Source: Paenibacillus sp. J45TS6 (GTDB lineage: Bacteria > Bacillota > Bacilli > Paenibacillales > Paenibacillaceae). Taken from it: DNA of 64,000 nt. A program made the position numbers and the translations under genes. The stretch is taken from contig NZ_BOSJ01000005.1 of assembly GCF_018403285.1 (NCBI RefSeq), forward strand, positions 186,001-250,000, in the 5' to 3' direction. The notes under the pieces were generated by a model that was not told the origin of the DNA, ran no database searches, and was given only the letters and a program-made list of their open reading frames with translations. Of the stretch, positions 39,184 through 48,460 are shown piece by piece (the stretch's first letter is position 1; every line of letters begins with the position of its first letter).

Positions 39184-39218
39184 GCCACTCCGCCCCTCTT
39201 CTTAGCCAGCGGAGTGGC
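39184..39218 (+). other. Intercistronic hairpin without T tract
   Basis: GCCACTCCGC (39184-39193) and GCGGAGTGGC (39209-39218) form a perfect 10-base stem between the binding-protein and ATPase genes. No T run follows. Such hairpins often stabilise the upstream mRNA so that the binding protein is made in excess. Confidence 0.5.
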
Positions 39219-39251
39219 AGTAGTTTCATAAGCCAAGGAGTGGATGAAGAT

Positions 39252-40763
39252 ATGAGTGAGGTTACACCCTTATTGCAAATGACCAACATACATAAACGCT
39301 TTCCTGGAGTCAAAGCACTTTCCGATGTAAGTCTCCGCCTCTTTTCTGGAGAGGTTCATGCGCTGATGGGTGAGAATGGTGCGGGAAAATCCACTTTGAT
39401 CAAAGTACTGACCGGGGTGTACTCCATCGATGAAGGGACTGTTGAGATGGAAGGTAACCCGATAAATATTCACAGTCCGTTAGAATCACAGGCGGCCGGA
39501 ATCAGTACGGTGTACCAGGAAGTCAATCTATGTCCCAATCTGACAGTGGCTGAGAACATTTTTATTGGGAGAGAACCGCGTAAACTAGGCCGAATTCTTT
39601 GGAAAGAAATGAATCGAAGGGCAGAAGAGCTTCTGAAGGATCGCTTGAATCTGGATATAGATGTAGATCAGCCTCTATACATGTATTCTGTGGCTGTTCA
39701 GCAGCTGATTGCGATTGCCAGAGCTTTAAATATTTCTGCAAAGGTTCTGATTCTGGACGAACCAACCTCGAGTTTAGATAAAAATGAGGTTGAGCAATTA
39801 TTCCTTGTATTGAGAAAGTTGAAAAGTGACGGCCTTGCCATTCTTTTTGTCACTCATTTTTTGGATCAGATGTATGAGATTTCGGACCGGGTGACTATTC
39901 TCAGGAATGGTGGATTTGTAGGTGAATATCTAGCGGAAGAGTTAACTAGGCTTGATCTTGTTTTGAAGATGATCGGCAAGGAACTGAATTTGTTGGAAGA
40001 GCTGCCTGTTCTGACAGGAACGAGTAAAGATAAACCAAGCGAGGAGCTGCTCAGAGCAGAGGGGCTTGGACGAAAGGGAGCAATTGAGCCATTTAATCTG
40101 ACGATCAATGAGGGAGAAGTGGTTGGCCTTGCAGGTCTTTTGGGTTCTGGCCGCACCGAAGCAGCACGGTTACTGTTCGGAGCGGATAAGGCTGATACCG
40201 GTAAGCTGAAGTTTGCAGATGGAGGAGAAACCATACATTCACCGCGTGATGCGATTCATCGGCAGATTGCCTTTTGTTCAGAAAATCGAAAGACGGAAGG
40301 CATTATCGGAGACCTTACGATCCGTGAAAACATTGTTTTGGCTTTGCAGGCCAAACAGGGCTGGTTCAAGACAATATCCCGCAAGCGACAGGACGAAATT
40401 GTGGATGAATATATCCGCATTCTAAATATTAATCCTCCCAATCCTGATCATCTGATTAAGAATTTAAGCGGAGGGAATCAGCAAAAGGTATTACTCGCCA
40501 GATGGCTTTTGACGGAGCCGAATTTGTTAATACTGGACGAACCGACTCGCGGTATTGATATCGGTGCAAAAGCGGAAATTCAGAAGTTGGTATTGTCACT
40601 TTCACGTGAGGGAATGTCTTTTGTGTTTATTTCTGCAGAGCTGGAAGAGGTAATACGCGTCAGCGATAAAATCGCCGTGCTGCGTGACCGCCATGTAGTA
40701 ACGGAAATTTCAAATAAGGATATGAACCAGCATACAATCATGCAGGCGATAGCAGGGAGTTGA
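39252..40763 (+). CDS. ytfR: Sugar ABC transporter ATPase (YtfR/RbsA type)
   Basis: About 503 residues with two ABC domains. Domain 1 has Walker A GENGAGKST and Walker B LILDEPTSSLD. Domain 2 has the degenerate loop GLLGSGRTEA, the signature LSGGNQQKV and LILDEPTRGID. This double form is typical of carbohydrate uptake family 2 importers. The ATG at 39252 follows AAGGAG. The permease gene begins seven bases after the stop. Confidence 0.9.
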   Translation: MSEVTPLLQMTNIHKRFPGVKALSDVSLRLFSGEVHALMGENGAGKSTLIKVLTGVYSIDEGTVEMEGNPINIHSPLESQAAGISTVYQEVNLCPNLTVAENIFIGREPRKLGRILWKEMNRRAEELLKDRLNLDIDVDQPLYMYSVAVQQLIAIARALNISAKVLILDEPTSSLDKNEVEQLFLVLRKLKSDGLAILFVTHFLDQMYEISDRVTILRNGGFVGEYLAEELTRLDLVLKMIGKELNLLEELPVLTGTSKDKPSEELLRAEGLGRKGAIEPFNLTINEGEVVGLAGLLGSGRTEAARLLFGADKADTGKLKFADGGETIHSPRDAIHRQIAFCSENRKTEGIIGDLTIRENIVLALQAKQGWFKTISRKRQDEIVDEYIRILNINPPNPDHLIKNLSGGNQQKVLLARWLLTEPNLLILDEPTRGIDIGAKAEIQKLVLSLSREGMSFVFISAELEEVIRVSDKIAVLRDRHVVTEISNKDMNQHTIMQAIAGS

Positions 40764-40769
40764 GATCAT

Positions 40770-41810
40770 ATGAAAACCATTTATAAACATCATTTATTCT
40801 GGCCACTGTGCGTACTGGCTGCACTGATGTTATTTAATTTTATTTATTCTCCTGATTTCTTCTCAATTACGCTGCAAAACGGACATTTATACGGTAGTCT
40901 GATCGATATTCTCAACTTTGGGGCCCCTTTGATCCTGGTAGCGATTGGGATGACTCTTGTAGTGGCTACAAGAGGGATTGATTTGTCCGTCGGATCAATC
41001 GTGGCGATATCGGGAGCTATTTCCTGTCTTTCTATCAGTAAAGCTTCGGATCAGAATATGCTCTCCTTGATCCTGTTGTCGGTACTTATGTCAGTGGGAC
41101 TATCTCTTATTTTAGGTATATGGAATGGGGTGCTGGTATCCGCTGTTGGAATTCAGCCGATCATTGCCACTTTGATTCTTATGGTGGCCGGGCGGGGAAT
41201 AGCTCAACTCATTACGGGAGGGCAGATTATCACCGTAACTAGTGAAAAGTACTCTTACATCGGTTCCGGTTCCCTTGCTACTTTACCATTCTCCATCTTT
41301 GTAGTTGCGACTGTTCTCGTAATTGCAGCACTGCTCACTCGTAAGACTGCACTTGGGCTGTTCATTGAATCGGTGGGCTGTAACCCGGTAGCGAGTCTGA
41401 TGTCTGGTATTCGAGCCCACTCGGTTATCATATCTGTTTATTTGTTTTGCGGATTGTGTGCCGGCATAGCCGGATTGCTGTTAAGTTCGAATGTATCTAG
41501 CGCTGATGGCAATAACGCTGGACTATGGTATGAGCTCGATGCAATTCTCGCAGTCGTAATCGGCGGAACTTCACTTAACGGAGGACGATTCTATTTGCTC
41601 GGAACGGTTGTAGGCGCCTTGATTATCCAAACGCTGACTACAACGATCTACATGATAGGCGTTCCGCCGGAGATTACGTTAGTTGTCAAAGCTTTCGTAG
41701 TTCTTATGGTCTGTTTGGTCCAGTCATCTGCTTTCCGATCCGCCATCGCCTTGCGCTGGAGAACGCGGCATTATCCAGGAGAGAAGGAGATTTCACGCCA
41801 TGTATCTTAA
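40770..41810 (+). CDS. ytfT: Sugar ABC transporter permease (YtfT-like)
   Basis: A 346-residue membrane protein with about eight to ten helices. The permease motifs ATRGIDLSVGSIVAISGA and AVVIGGTSLNGGRF match the BPD_transp_2 family of ribose/furanose importers. It lies seven bases behind the ATPase gene and overlaps the next permease gene by 11 bases, so the two form a heterodimer pair in the membrane. Confidence 0.88.
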   Translation: MKTIYKHHLFWPLCVLAALMLFNFIYSPDFFSITLQNGHLYGSLIDILNFGAPLILVAIGMTLVVATRGIDLSVGSIVAISGAISCLSISKASDQNMLSLILLSVLMSVGLSLILGIWNGVLVSAVGIQPIIATLILMVAGRGIAQLITGGQIITVTSEKYSYIGSGSLATLPFSIFVVATVLVIAALLTRKTALGLFIESVGCNPVASLMSGIRAHSVIISVYLFCGLCAGIAGLLLSSNVSSADGNNAGLWYELDAILAVVIGGTSLNGGRFYLLGTVVGALIIQTLTTTIYMIGVPPEITLVVKAFVVLMVCLVQSSAFRSAIALRWRTRHYPGEKEISRHVS

Positions 41811-42768
41811 AAGCAAGTACATTCCCATAATTGTAACGATAACACTGTTTCTGATCATGTTTATTGCAGGTTCTTTTCTTTATACTGGTTTTTTCTCTCT
41901 TCAAGTGTTGTTGAATCTTTTCGTAGATAATGCTTTTCTGTTGATCACTGCTGTTGGTATGTCCTTTGTCATCCTCTCGGGTGGCATTGATTTGTCTGTC
42001 GGTTCGATGATTGCGCTCACGACAATGGTGTCAGCGAGCTTAATTCAGCAGCAGGGGTGGTCTCCTGCAGTCGTTATTCCGCTAGTACTGGTTATGGGTG
42101 CCCTATTCGGTTCCGGAATGGGAGCCATAATCCATTATTTTAAAATTCAACCTTTTATCGTGACTTTAGCAGGAATGTTCTTGGCTCGTGGATTATGCTA
42201 TGTGATCAGTATTGATACGATAACGATTGATAATGCCTTCTATACCGCTGTTGCTCAGACGAAGATCACGCTCCCAGGAGGAAGCTTTATTTCTATTAGC
42301 GCTATTATTGCTTTGATTGTCACAGCCGCTGCGATCTTTATCGCACACTATACTCGGTTTGGCCGCAATGTGTACGCTCTTGGAGGGAACGAGCAATCGG
42401 CGCTCCTCATGGGACTTCCGGTAGCGCGAACCAAAGTACTAGTCTACACGTTTAGTGGATTCTGTTCCGCGTTAGCCGGTGTTGTGTTTACGTTCTATAT
42501 GTTGTCGGGATATGGACTACATGCAGTTGGCTTTGAGCTGGACACGATTGCTGCGGTCGTAATTGGTGGGACTTTACTTACCGGAGGGGTCGGTTATGTC
42601 CTTGGAACCTTTTTTGGTGTCCTGATTCAGGGAGTAATTCAAACCCTGATTAGCTTTGATGGCACGCTCAGCTCATGGTGGACAAAAATTGTTATCGGCT
42701 TGCTTCTTTTCATCTTTATTCTGTTTCAGCGAATACTTAGTGAAAGACGTTCTGTTTTAAAGCAGTAA
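41800..42768 (+). CDS. yjfF: Sugar ABC transporter permease (YjfF-like)
   Basis: A 322-residue second permease of the same family, with ILSGGIDLSVGSMIALTT and AVVIGGTLLTGGVGYVLGT. The length and the GGIDLS form match E. coli YjfF, the partner of YtfT. It overlaps the previous gene by 11 bases. A terminator follows, so the second binding protein is transcribed partly or wholly on its own. Confidence 0.88.
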   Translation: MYLKSKYIPIIVTITLFLIMFIAGSFLYTGFFSLQVLLNLFVDNAFLLITAVGMSFVILSGGIDLSVGSMIALTTMVSASLIQQQGWSPAVVIPLVLVMGALFGSGMGAIIHYFKIQPFIVTLAGMFLARGLCYVISIDTITIDNAFYTAVAQTKITLPGGSFISISAIIALIVTAAAIFIAHYTRFGRNVYALGGNEQSALLMGLPVARTKVLVYTFSGFCSALAGVVFTFYMLSGYGLHAVGFELDTIAAVVIGGTLLTGGVGYVLGTFFGVLIQGVIQTLISFDGTLSSWWTKIVIGLLLFIFILFQRILSERRSVLKQ

Positions 42769-42802
42769 CAGCTGTTCTTACGCTAGAAATGTTGATACAA
42801 TT

Positions 42803-42853
42803 AACATCGGGAATCCAGCTCTGACCCAGCTCTGGTTATCCGGTGTTTTTTTT
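42803..42853 (+). terminator. Terminator after the permease genes
   Basis: AACATCGG pairs with CCGGTGTT, an inner CCAG/CTGG stem supports it, and a long T run follows. Confidence 0.8.
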
Positions 42854-42902
42854 GTGATATTATGTAATCGCTATCATTGATTGATGGGGGGATCTAGTTA
42901 AA

Positions 42903-43928
42903 GTGGTGAAATGGTTGATTTGCCTCATGTTTTTGTTGTTAACTGGTTGTTTTGAAACAGGAGAGAGGATCGCCCATCCTTCGATTACGCCAGCGGAAAT
43001 TCCGGTGAGTATCAATATTCCGTCCGCGGAGTTGCCTGCAGCCAAAACGATTGTACTCGGTTTCTCCCAGTTAGGCTCAGAGAGTACCTGGAGAGCTGCA
43101 AATACGAATTCTATAAAAGCGGCAGCCCTTGAGGCTGGCATTACTTTGATTATGAAAAATGCTCAGCAATCCCAACAAAACCAAGTGGAAGCAATCCGTT
43201 CGTTTATAGAGAGCAAAGTAGATGTTATCGCGATCGCGCCTGTCGTGCAGACCGGTTGGGATGATATTCTTCAGGAAGCCAAACAGGCAGGTATTCCTGT
43301 CATCATTCTTGATCGCGCTGTTAATGTGAAAGACCACTCGCTATATGTTACCTGCATTGGTTCCGATTTTTTTGAAGAAGGGGTAAAGGCCGCTAAATAT
43401 ATGCTGGACAAAATGCGTAACTATTCAGGACGAATAAAAATTGCCGAACTGCAGGGTACGATTGGATCAACTCCTTCGATTGACCGTGGACGAGGGTTTC
43501 GGAAAATGATCAAGGGGCAGAAAGCCTTTGAAATTACGCTGACCCAATCTGCAGATTTTACTACGGCAGGAGGTTATAAAGTCATGCGGGAATTTCTGAG
43601 CCTCTCTGACGATGAATGGCCGCAGGTGCTATTTTCCCATAATGATGACATGGCTATTGGCGCAGTAAAAGCGATTGAGGAAGCTGGGCTGAAACCAGGC
43701 ACAGATATTATTATCATTTCTGTTGATGGGACGCGGCGGGCCTTTGAACAAATGATTGCTGGAAATATTAATGCAGTCGTTGAATGCAATCCACTCCTTG
43801 GTCCTTTATTGATGCAGGCTACCCAAGAGATTATGTCGGGTAGGACCCTCCCGAAGCGTATGGTACCTCCAGAAGATATTTTCCCTCAGGAACTGGCGGC
43901 AATGGAAGTAGGGAATCGTACATATTAA
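42903..43928 (+). CDS. Second sugar-binding lipoprotein of the importer locus
   Basis: A 341-residue lipoprotein with the lipobox cysteine in LLLTGC. The mature part begins IVLGFSQLGSESTWRAANTNS and is similar over its whole length to the binding protein at 38143, including VDVIAIAPVVQTGWDDIL and HNDDMAIGAVKAIEEAGLKPG. The GTG start lies behind GGGGGGAT. It probably feeds the same permease with a different furanose sugar or affinity. A terminator separates it from the permeases. Confidence 0.8.
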   Translation: MVKWLICLMFLLLTGCFETGERIAHPSITPAEIPVSINIPSAELPAAKTIVLGFSQLGSESTWRAANTNSIKAAALEAGITLIMKNAQQSQQNQVEAIRSFIESKVDVIAIAPVVQTGWDDILQEAKQAGIPVIILDRAVNVKDHSLYVTCIGSDFFEEGVKAAKYMLDKMRNYSGRIKIAELQGTIGSTPSIDRGRGFRKMIKGQKAFEITLTQSADFTTAGGYKVMREFLSLSDDEWPQVLFSHNDDMAIGAVKAIEEAGLKPGTDIIIISVDGTRRAFEQMIAGNINAVVECNPLLGPLLMQATQEIMSGRTLPKRMVPPEDIFPQELAAMEVGNRTY

Positions 43929-44129
43929 CCTCACTTACCTATTTTCTTCGAATTAATCCACAACTCTGTCTACAACTCTATTCATTCAAAGACATCCTGC
44001 TTATTTAGAATTACTTGCTTGTTGTAAATAGGTAACTATATTCCAATATATGTTAATATTGTTATGAGTCGATTTTTATGGAAATTGCCATCGGAACAAG
44101 TAAAGAGTGTGAATCCTAGGGGGAAGTAT

Positions 44130-44741
44130 ATGACTATTTATTTTGTGAGACATGGGGCAGACGATGAAGGATATCGCGGAGGCTGGAGTCAAAGAGGACT
44201 TAATGTTGAAGGCTATCGGCAATCAGAAAAGTTAGGTTCTTATCTTAAGAATAACCAGAGTTCATATCAAGTACATCGTATCGTGAGTAGCGACTTACAG
44301 CGGGCGCTTGATACAGCGAATGAGATCGCAAAAAATTTGAATTTATCCGTTGAAAGTAACAGCGAGTGGAGAGAAACGAATAATGGTGTAATTGCTGGAA
44401 TGCCTAACGAAATCGTCAATGAACGATTCCCAGGGCTATATTTCTCAAGTTTACAAATGGAAGAGAGGTATCCTGAAGGTGAGAGTCCTAAGGAGTATTA
44501 TCTGCGGATTAAAGAAACATTTAAAAGGTTATGTGAGGAGCAATTAACTAATAATCATCTTGAAAACGTATTCATTGTTACTCATGGCGGAGTGATTAAT
44601 GTCGTCTACCATATTTTAAAAGGTCTGGAATGGACAAATAAGAACAAATCTTTCCCAGCTTCCAATACAGGTATTCATAAAGTGGAATATTCAAATGGAC
44701 AGTGGAATGTAACCGTTGAAAATTTTTTGGAACATTTATAA
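44130..44741 (+). CDS. Histidine phosphatase (phosphoglycerate mutase-like)
   Basis: About 203 residues. The catalytic RHG in IYFVRHGADD lies at the N-terminus, the second conserved region is VSSDLQRALDTANEIA, and the second histidine is in VTHGGVINVVYH. ATG 44130 has AGGGGG six bases upstream; the in-frame ATG at 44064 gives an unlikely extension. The substrate is unknown. It appears monocistronic. Confidence 0.85.
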   Translation: MTIYFVRHGADDEGYRGGWSQRGLNVEGYRQSEKLGSYLKNNQSSYQVHRIVSSDLQRALDTANEIAKNLNLSVESNSEWRETNNGVIAGMPNEIVNERFPGLYFSSLQMEERYPEGESPKEYYLRIKETFKRLCEEQLTNNHLENVFIVTHGGVINVVYHILKGLEWTNKNKSFPASNTGIHKVEYSNGQWNVTVENFLEHL

Positions 44742-44782
44742 TATCAGCGACTTGTTAGGCTAATAAGGAATAGCTCAATGAA

Positions 44783-44804
44783 ATATCAATGTAATATCAA
44801 TGTA
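44783..44804. repeat. Short direct repeats before the amidase gene
   Basis: Two copies of the 11-mer ATATCAATGTA stand head to tail, followed by a partial third (ATATCG). They could be regulator half-sites. Confidence 0.45.
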
Positions 44805-44848
44805 ATATCGAACTCGTGATCATATATCATTTTTAGGGGGATATATTA

Positions 44849-46147
44849 GTGTTTCTTAATAGAGCAACATTAGCGGACAGAGATAAAGTTTCGTTAACAG
44901 ATTATTTAACAAATTTTTATGAACGCTACTCTACTATTGAACCCCATGTAAAAGCTTTTATTCATGAAGATGATCTAAATGATCGTTTAAAAAGGGATCT
45001 GAGTAGTTTATTAGAAAAGTTTCCTGATGAAAAACCTCCATTTTTCGGTGTTCCTTTTGCTATTAAAGATTTAATTCATGTTAATGGATTTCCAACTAGG
45101 GCCGGTTCCGAGCTTCCCGTTAACGTTTTGACCACCAAAGAAGGGTCCTTTATCTCGAATCTTCGATCAATGGGTGCGATATTCGCAGGGAAAACCATTA
45201 CCGAAGAATTTGCTTACCATAGTATAATCCCTACACGCAATCCTCATAACATGGAACACACAGCTGGCGGCTCAAGCGCTGGGTCTGCTGCGTCCGTTGC
45301 CTCTGGTATATGTCCAATAGCGGTCGGAACTCAGACCCTCCGTTCGGTAATTGCTCCTGCATCGTTTTGTGGTGTAGTTGGATTTAAACCAAGTTATGCA
45401 CGTATTACACTTGATGGAGTTATCTTATTATCTCCCTCATTTGATACCATCGGATTTTTCACACAGGATACCAACAGCATGAACTATGCAAGTTCTCATT
45501 TCATTCCTAACTGGTGCTCCTTTCAATCAGATAAAAGACCTGTTCTTGGCGTTCCAAAGGGTACTTTCATGAATCTTATGTTCGATGATGTTAAAAGTGC
45601 TTTTGAAAATCAGCTTAAAACACTAGAAAAGAGGGGGTACACCATTCGTTTTGTCGATATGCCCTGGGATGAAGATTTAATATTAGGCGATGCCATGGTA
45701 AGAATGGTACAAGGCGAAATGGCACAGGTTCACGAAACTTGGTTCCGTCAGTATGAGAATCTGTATGGTTCTTCAGTAAAAGCGGCAATTACAAGCGGGC
45801 AAGCTATACCAATAGAGGAATTAGAACAACTCCGTAATGGACAAATGAAACTTAGAATGGAACTTGAAAAGACCAAAAGAAAAGAAGGTATCGATTTGTG
45901 GGTTACACCAGCGCAAGGTGGAGTAGCGCCGAAAGGTTACGAAAAAACGGGTTGGGCGGGAATGACAGCGATCTGGTCTTACGCAGGACTTCCAACGATC
46001 AGCATACCGATAATGAAAGTGGACGGAATGCCATTAGGTTTTCAATGTATTGGTAGCCATGGGAACGATGAAGAACTATTATTTTGGGCAAAAGAAATAG
46101 AACGTGCTGAATTCCTAAATGAAGTGTGTGGTACAGGATTCCTTTAG
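44849..46147 (+). CDS. Amidase-signature enzyme with altered active-site loop
   Basis: A 432-residue amidase of the Ser-cisSer-Lys family. The lysine in GVPFAIKDL and the serines of TAGGSSAGSAASVASG are present. The usual loop GTQTGGSVIRPASFCG reads GTQTLRSVIAPASFCG, so two glycines are replaced by LR and the arginine by A, close to the serine nucleophile. Its activity is therefore uncertain. The GTG start has AGGGGG eight bases upstream. It may hydrolyse an amide of unknown kind, or have lost activity. Confidence 0.8.
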   Translation: MFLNRATLADRDKVSLTDYLTNFYERYSTIEPHVKAFIHEDDLNDRLKRDLSSLLEKFPDEKPPFFGVPFAIKDLIHVNGFPTRAGSELPVNVLTTKEGSFISNLRSMGAIFAGKTITEEFAYHSIIPTRNPHNMEHTAGGSSAGSAASVASGICPIAVGTQTLRSVIAPASFCGVVGFKPSYARITLDGVILLSPSFDTIGFFTQDTNSMNYASSHFIPNWCSFQSDKRPVLGVPKGTFMNLMFDDVKSAFENQLKTLEKRGYTIRFVDMPWDEDLILGDAMVRMVQGEMAQVHETWFRQYENLYGSSVKAAITSGQAIPIEELEQLRNGQMKLRMELEKTKRKEGIDLWVTPAQGGVAPKGYEKTGWAGMTAIWSYAGLPTISIPIMKVDGMPLGFQCIGSHGNDEELLFWAKEIERAEFLNEVCGTGFL

Positions 46148-46253
46148 AAAGCAATAGGTGAGTTAGAATGGAACAGTTCAAATTCGCGAAAGAAGGAGAA
46201 TACAGGAAGTTTGTGTAATAAATATACAACTTACGGTATTAGGAGGTCTTTAA

Positions 46254-46742
46254 ATGGCGTTTCCGACACATATTGTATCGGCTGGCGGAATTGTAGAAGA
46301 TGGAAATGGAAATATCCTCTTAGTAAAAGCCCATGACGATGGTTGGGTGTATCCTGGTGGGATAACGGAAGTTGGAGAAAATCTGATAGATGGCGTGATT
46401 CGTGAAATCAAAGAGGAAAGTGGAATTGACGCCACGGTTAGCCATATAGTTAACATTGTTTCTAATACAGCAATCCATAAATGGTATGACGGTGTGACGG
46501 ATGTTCCTACGAAGGTTATGTTTGATTTTGTGTGCAAAGCCGTGGGTGGAGAGTTAGCTACTTCTAATGAAACGAGCGATTGCAGGTGGGTTCCAAAGGA
46601 AAATGTTCTAGATTTCATTACTTTACTTGCGATCCGCATGCGTTATGAAGCTTATTTAAACTTTAACGGCTCTGTAAATTATATGGAGTATGTCACCACG
46701 ACAACCTCAGAATGTAGTATCAAGCTGCAAAGGCATGTTTAG
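46254..46742 (+). CDS. NUDIX hydrolase
   Basis: A 162-residue protein with a full Nudix box, GGITEVGENLIDGVIREIKEESGI, near residues 38-61, plus the preceding strand ILLVKAHDDGWVYPGG. It would cleave a nucleoside diphosphate linked to another group; the substrate cannot be predicted. AGGAGG precedes the ATG and a terminator follows. Confidence 0.88.
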   Translation: MAFPTHIVSAGGIVEDGNGNILLVKAHDDGWVYPGGITEVGENLIDGVIREIKEESGIDATVSHIVNIVSNTAIHKWYDGVTDVPTKVMFDFVCKAVGGELATSNETSDCRWVPKENVLDFITLLAIRMRYEAYLNFNGSVNYMEYVTTTTSECSIKLQRHV

Positions 46743-46811
46743 TTGTTAAAGCGCAATATATCCACTTTTTTTATGAATCTTTTACAAACAGAATAGTAGT
46801 GCAGAAACAGC

Positions 46812-46848
46812 ATAGAGCAGTTTGCCGGTTGGCAGCAGCTCTATTTTT
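46812..46848 (+). terminator. Terminator after the NUDIX gene
   Basis: ATAGAGC with inner GCC pairs with GGC and GCTCTAT, followed by T. Confidence 0.75.
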
Positions 46849-46934
46849 CGTTAATCATATGGGTAGTTTACTCAACAAATCTATTCCATCTTCGTCTAAC
46901 AAAGCAGAAAGTCTTACGCGAAGGAGTTGAAATA

Positions 46935-47291
46935 ATGAGAAAGTTGGTTTTAGGTCTTGCCTTGGTATTTGCCATATGTATACTTAGCGGTTGCAATGCG
47001 TCGCCCGAAGCCACTAAGGGGGATTATATTATTTCGAAGGAAGACCAAAGAATCTTAGTAGCGAAGAATATTACACAGAAAGATTCTGAAAGTAAGACCT
47101 TTGCTGAGTTCAAAAAGAATAATATCGAATTAATCAATTATATTGTCGAGGATACCCAGCTCTATAACGAGCTTGAGATAGGTGAAAAAGTCAATGTAAC
47201 CCCAAAAACGAATGACAAAGGTGAATATACTGTAATGCAGTCCGATCCCCCGCAAATTATTGCGGGTCAGATAGAAAGACTTAAGGACTGA
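46935..47291 (+). CDS. DUF3221-type lipoprotein
   Basis: A 118-residue small lipoprotein. The lipobox cysteine is in LSGCNA, and the mature part has the YobA/DUF3221 pattern, from GDYIISKEDQRILVAKNI to an LEIGEKVNVTPK segment. It is an intact relative of the frameshifted gene at 2410-2732. The family has no known function; it lies on the outer face of the membrane. Confidence 0.7.
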   Translation: MRKLVLGLALVFAICILSGCNASPEATKGDYIISKEDQRILVAKNITQKDSESKTFAEFKKNNIELINYIVEDTQLYNELEIGEKVNVTPKTNDKGEYTVMQSDPPQIIAGQIERLKD

Positions 47292-47423
47292 TAAGACGAT
47301 TGTGGTGACTAAACAATATGTTATCGTTGTAAAATTAACGGGCGGATAGTTGTGAACGGGGAAAAAAGCACGGTAAATTCCGCCCCTTATCGATCTGAAA
47401 TTGCAGAGTTACAAGTTTTCGTG

Positions 47424-47717
47424 TTACGGTAATGGCTCAATCTTAGTTAGCTTTGATCCCCAGACAGGATAAGTATCATATCCTATGAAATATTGATCTC
47501 CCTCTATTAAAAGATCGCTTACGATTTCAGGAACTTTAATATCGACAGTAGTGATCGAATCTCCAAGTAAAACGTTGATTGAATTGTCTTTTACAGAATT
47601 TAGAGTAACAATAGCGGAAGTTGTGCTCTTATAAAAGAATAAGTTAGAACAAAATATAAAAACAATTACGATTATACCTAAATAGATCAACTTTGCTTTA
47701 AGTTTAGGTGAAGACAT
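47424..47717 (-). CDS. Small membrane-anchored hypothetical protein
   Basis: About 97 residues from ATG 47717, which has GGGG nine bases upstream; the longer frame starts at 47732. One membrane helix (LIYLGIIVIVFIFCSNLFF) is followed by an exposed domain of about 65 residues with many beta-like strands. I do not recognise it. It resembles the next gene on this strand only in layout. Confidence 0.55.
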   Translation of the reverse strand: MSSPKLKAKLIYLGIIVIVFIFCSNLFFYKSTTSAIVTLNSVKDNSINVLLGDSITTVDIKVPEIVSDLLIEGDQYFIGYDTYPVWGSKLTKIEPLP

Positions 47718-47779
47718 TACTTCAGGCCCCATTTCAACACATTGATGTAGGTTATTAAGTTTCGTTTTTTATTGATCTT

Positions 47780-48160
47780 CTATATCACTGTTATTTCAAA
47801 TGCTTCAAACATATGATTATTGACTTGTCTACTCCATGCTTCGACTTCAACACCTTCTTGTATTATATCAAAATCGGATTCTGTTCGTTTGACATCACTT
47901 GACTGGTGAAAAAACATTGTATTTCTAGTTACTGTTAACACATCTCCGGTATCGATTTGTATAGAATGAAGTACTTTATCTCCATCAATTGTGGAATTTT
48001 CCTCAACGATTTTTACAATAGTACCTCTGTAATATTCCTGTTGCTTAGATGGAGATGGCCATCCTAGTAAAATATCAGAACTTAAAACAAACCAAATACC
48101 AAGCGCTAATCCCAGAACAAGACTACCCGATAGTACATACCACTTCTTTTTTGTCTTCAA
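47780..48160 (-). CDS. Small membrane-anchored hypothetical protein, TTG start
   Basis: A 126-residue protein with a basic start, one helix (VLSGSLVLGLALGIWFVL) and an exposed beta-rich domain. TTG 48160 lies nine bases behind AAGGA. The segment YYRGTIVKIVEENSTIDGDKV has the strand pattern of small secreted beta proteins but no known motif. It sits 62 bases upstream of the gene at 47717 on the same strand, so the two are likely co-transcribed. Confidence 0.55.
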   Translation of the reverse strand: MKTKKKWYVLSGSLVLGLALGIWFVLSSDILLGWPSPSKQQEYYRGTIVKIVEENSTIDGDKVLHSIQIDTGDVLTVTRNTMFFHQSSDVKRTESDFDIIQEGVEVEAWSRQVNNHMFEAFEITVI

Positions 48161-48181
48161 CTTCTTTCATCCTTCCTTCAG

Positions 48182-48388
48182 ATACTTAAAAAGATACTGG
48201 ATACCATAGGGAGCAAGTACGATAAAACAGCATACCAGGTTGCGATGAATTGGATATTAAGGCAGGAAAGTATCGTTACTATACCCAAGGCAGTTAACAA
48301 AAAGCACATTGATGATAATTTAAAAACCCTAGATTGGGAATTAGATAAAGAGGATCTAGATCAGATTGAGAACTATTTTCCTCAATAA
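48182..48388 (+). pseudogene. Aldo/keto reductase C-terminal remnant
   Basis: 68 codons read YDKTAYQVAMNWILRQESI, then TIPKAVNKKHIDDNLK and EDLDQIENYF. This matches the end of an aldo/keto reductase, including the cofactor-binding IPKA segment. The first three quarters of the gene are missing and no start exists. Confidence 0.7.
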
Positions 48389-48460
48389 ATCGATTTGAAT
48401 TAGAACTTCAGAATTTGAAGGGAGAAAATATCGGTACGAAAGTCTTCGGCACGTAAGTGT

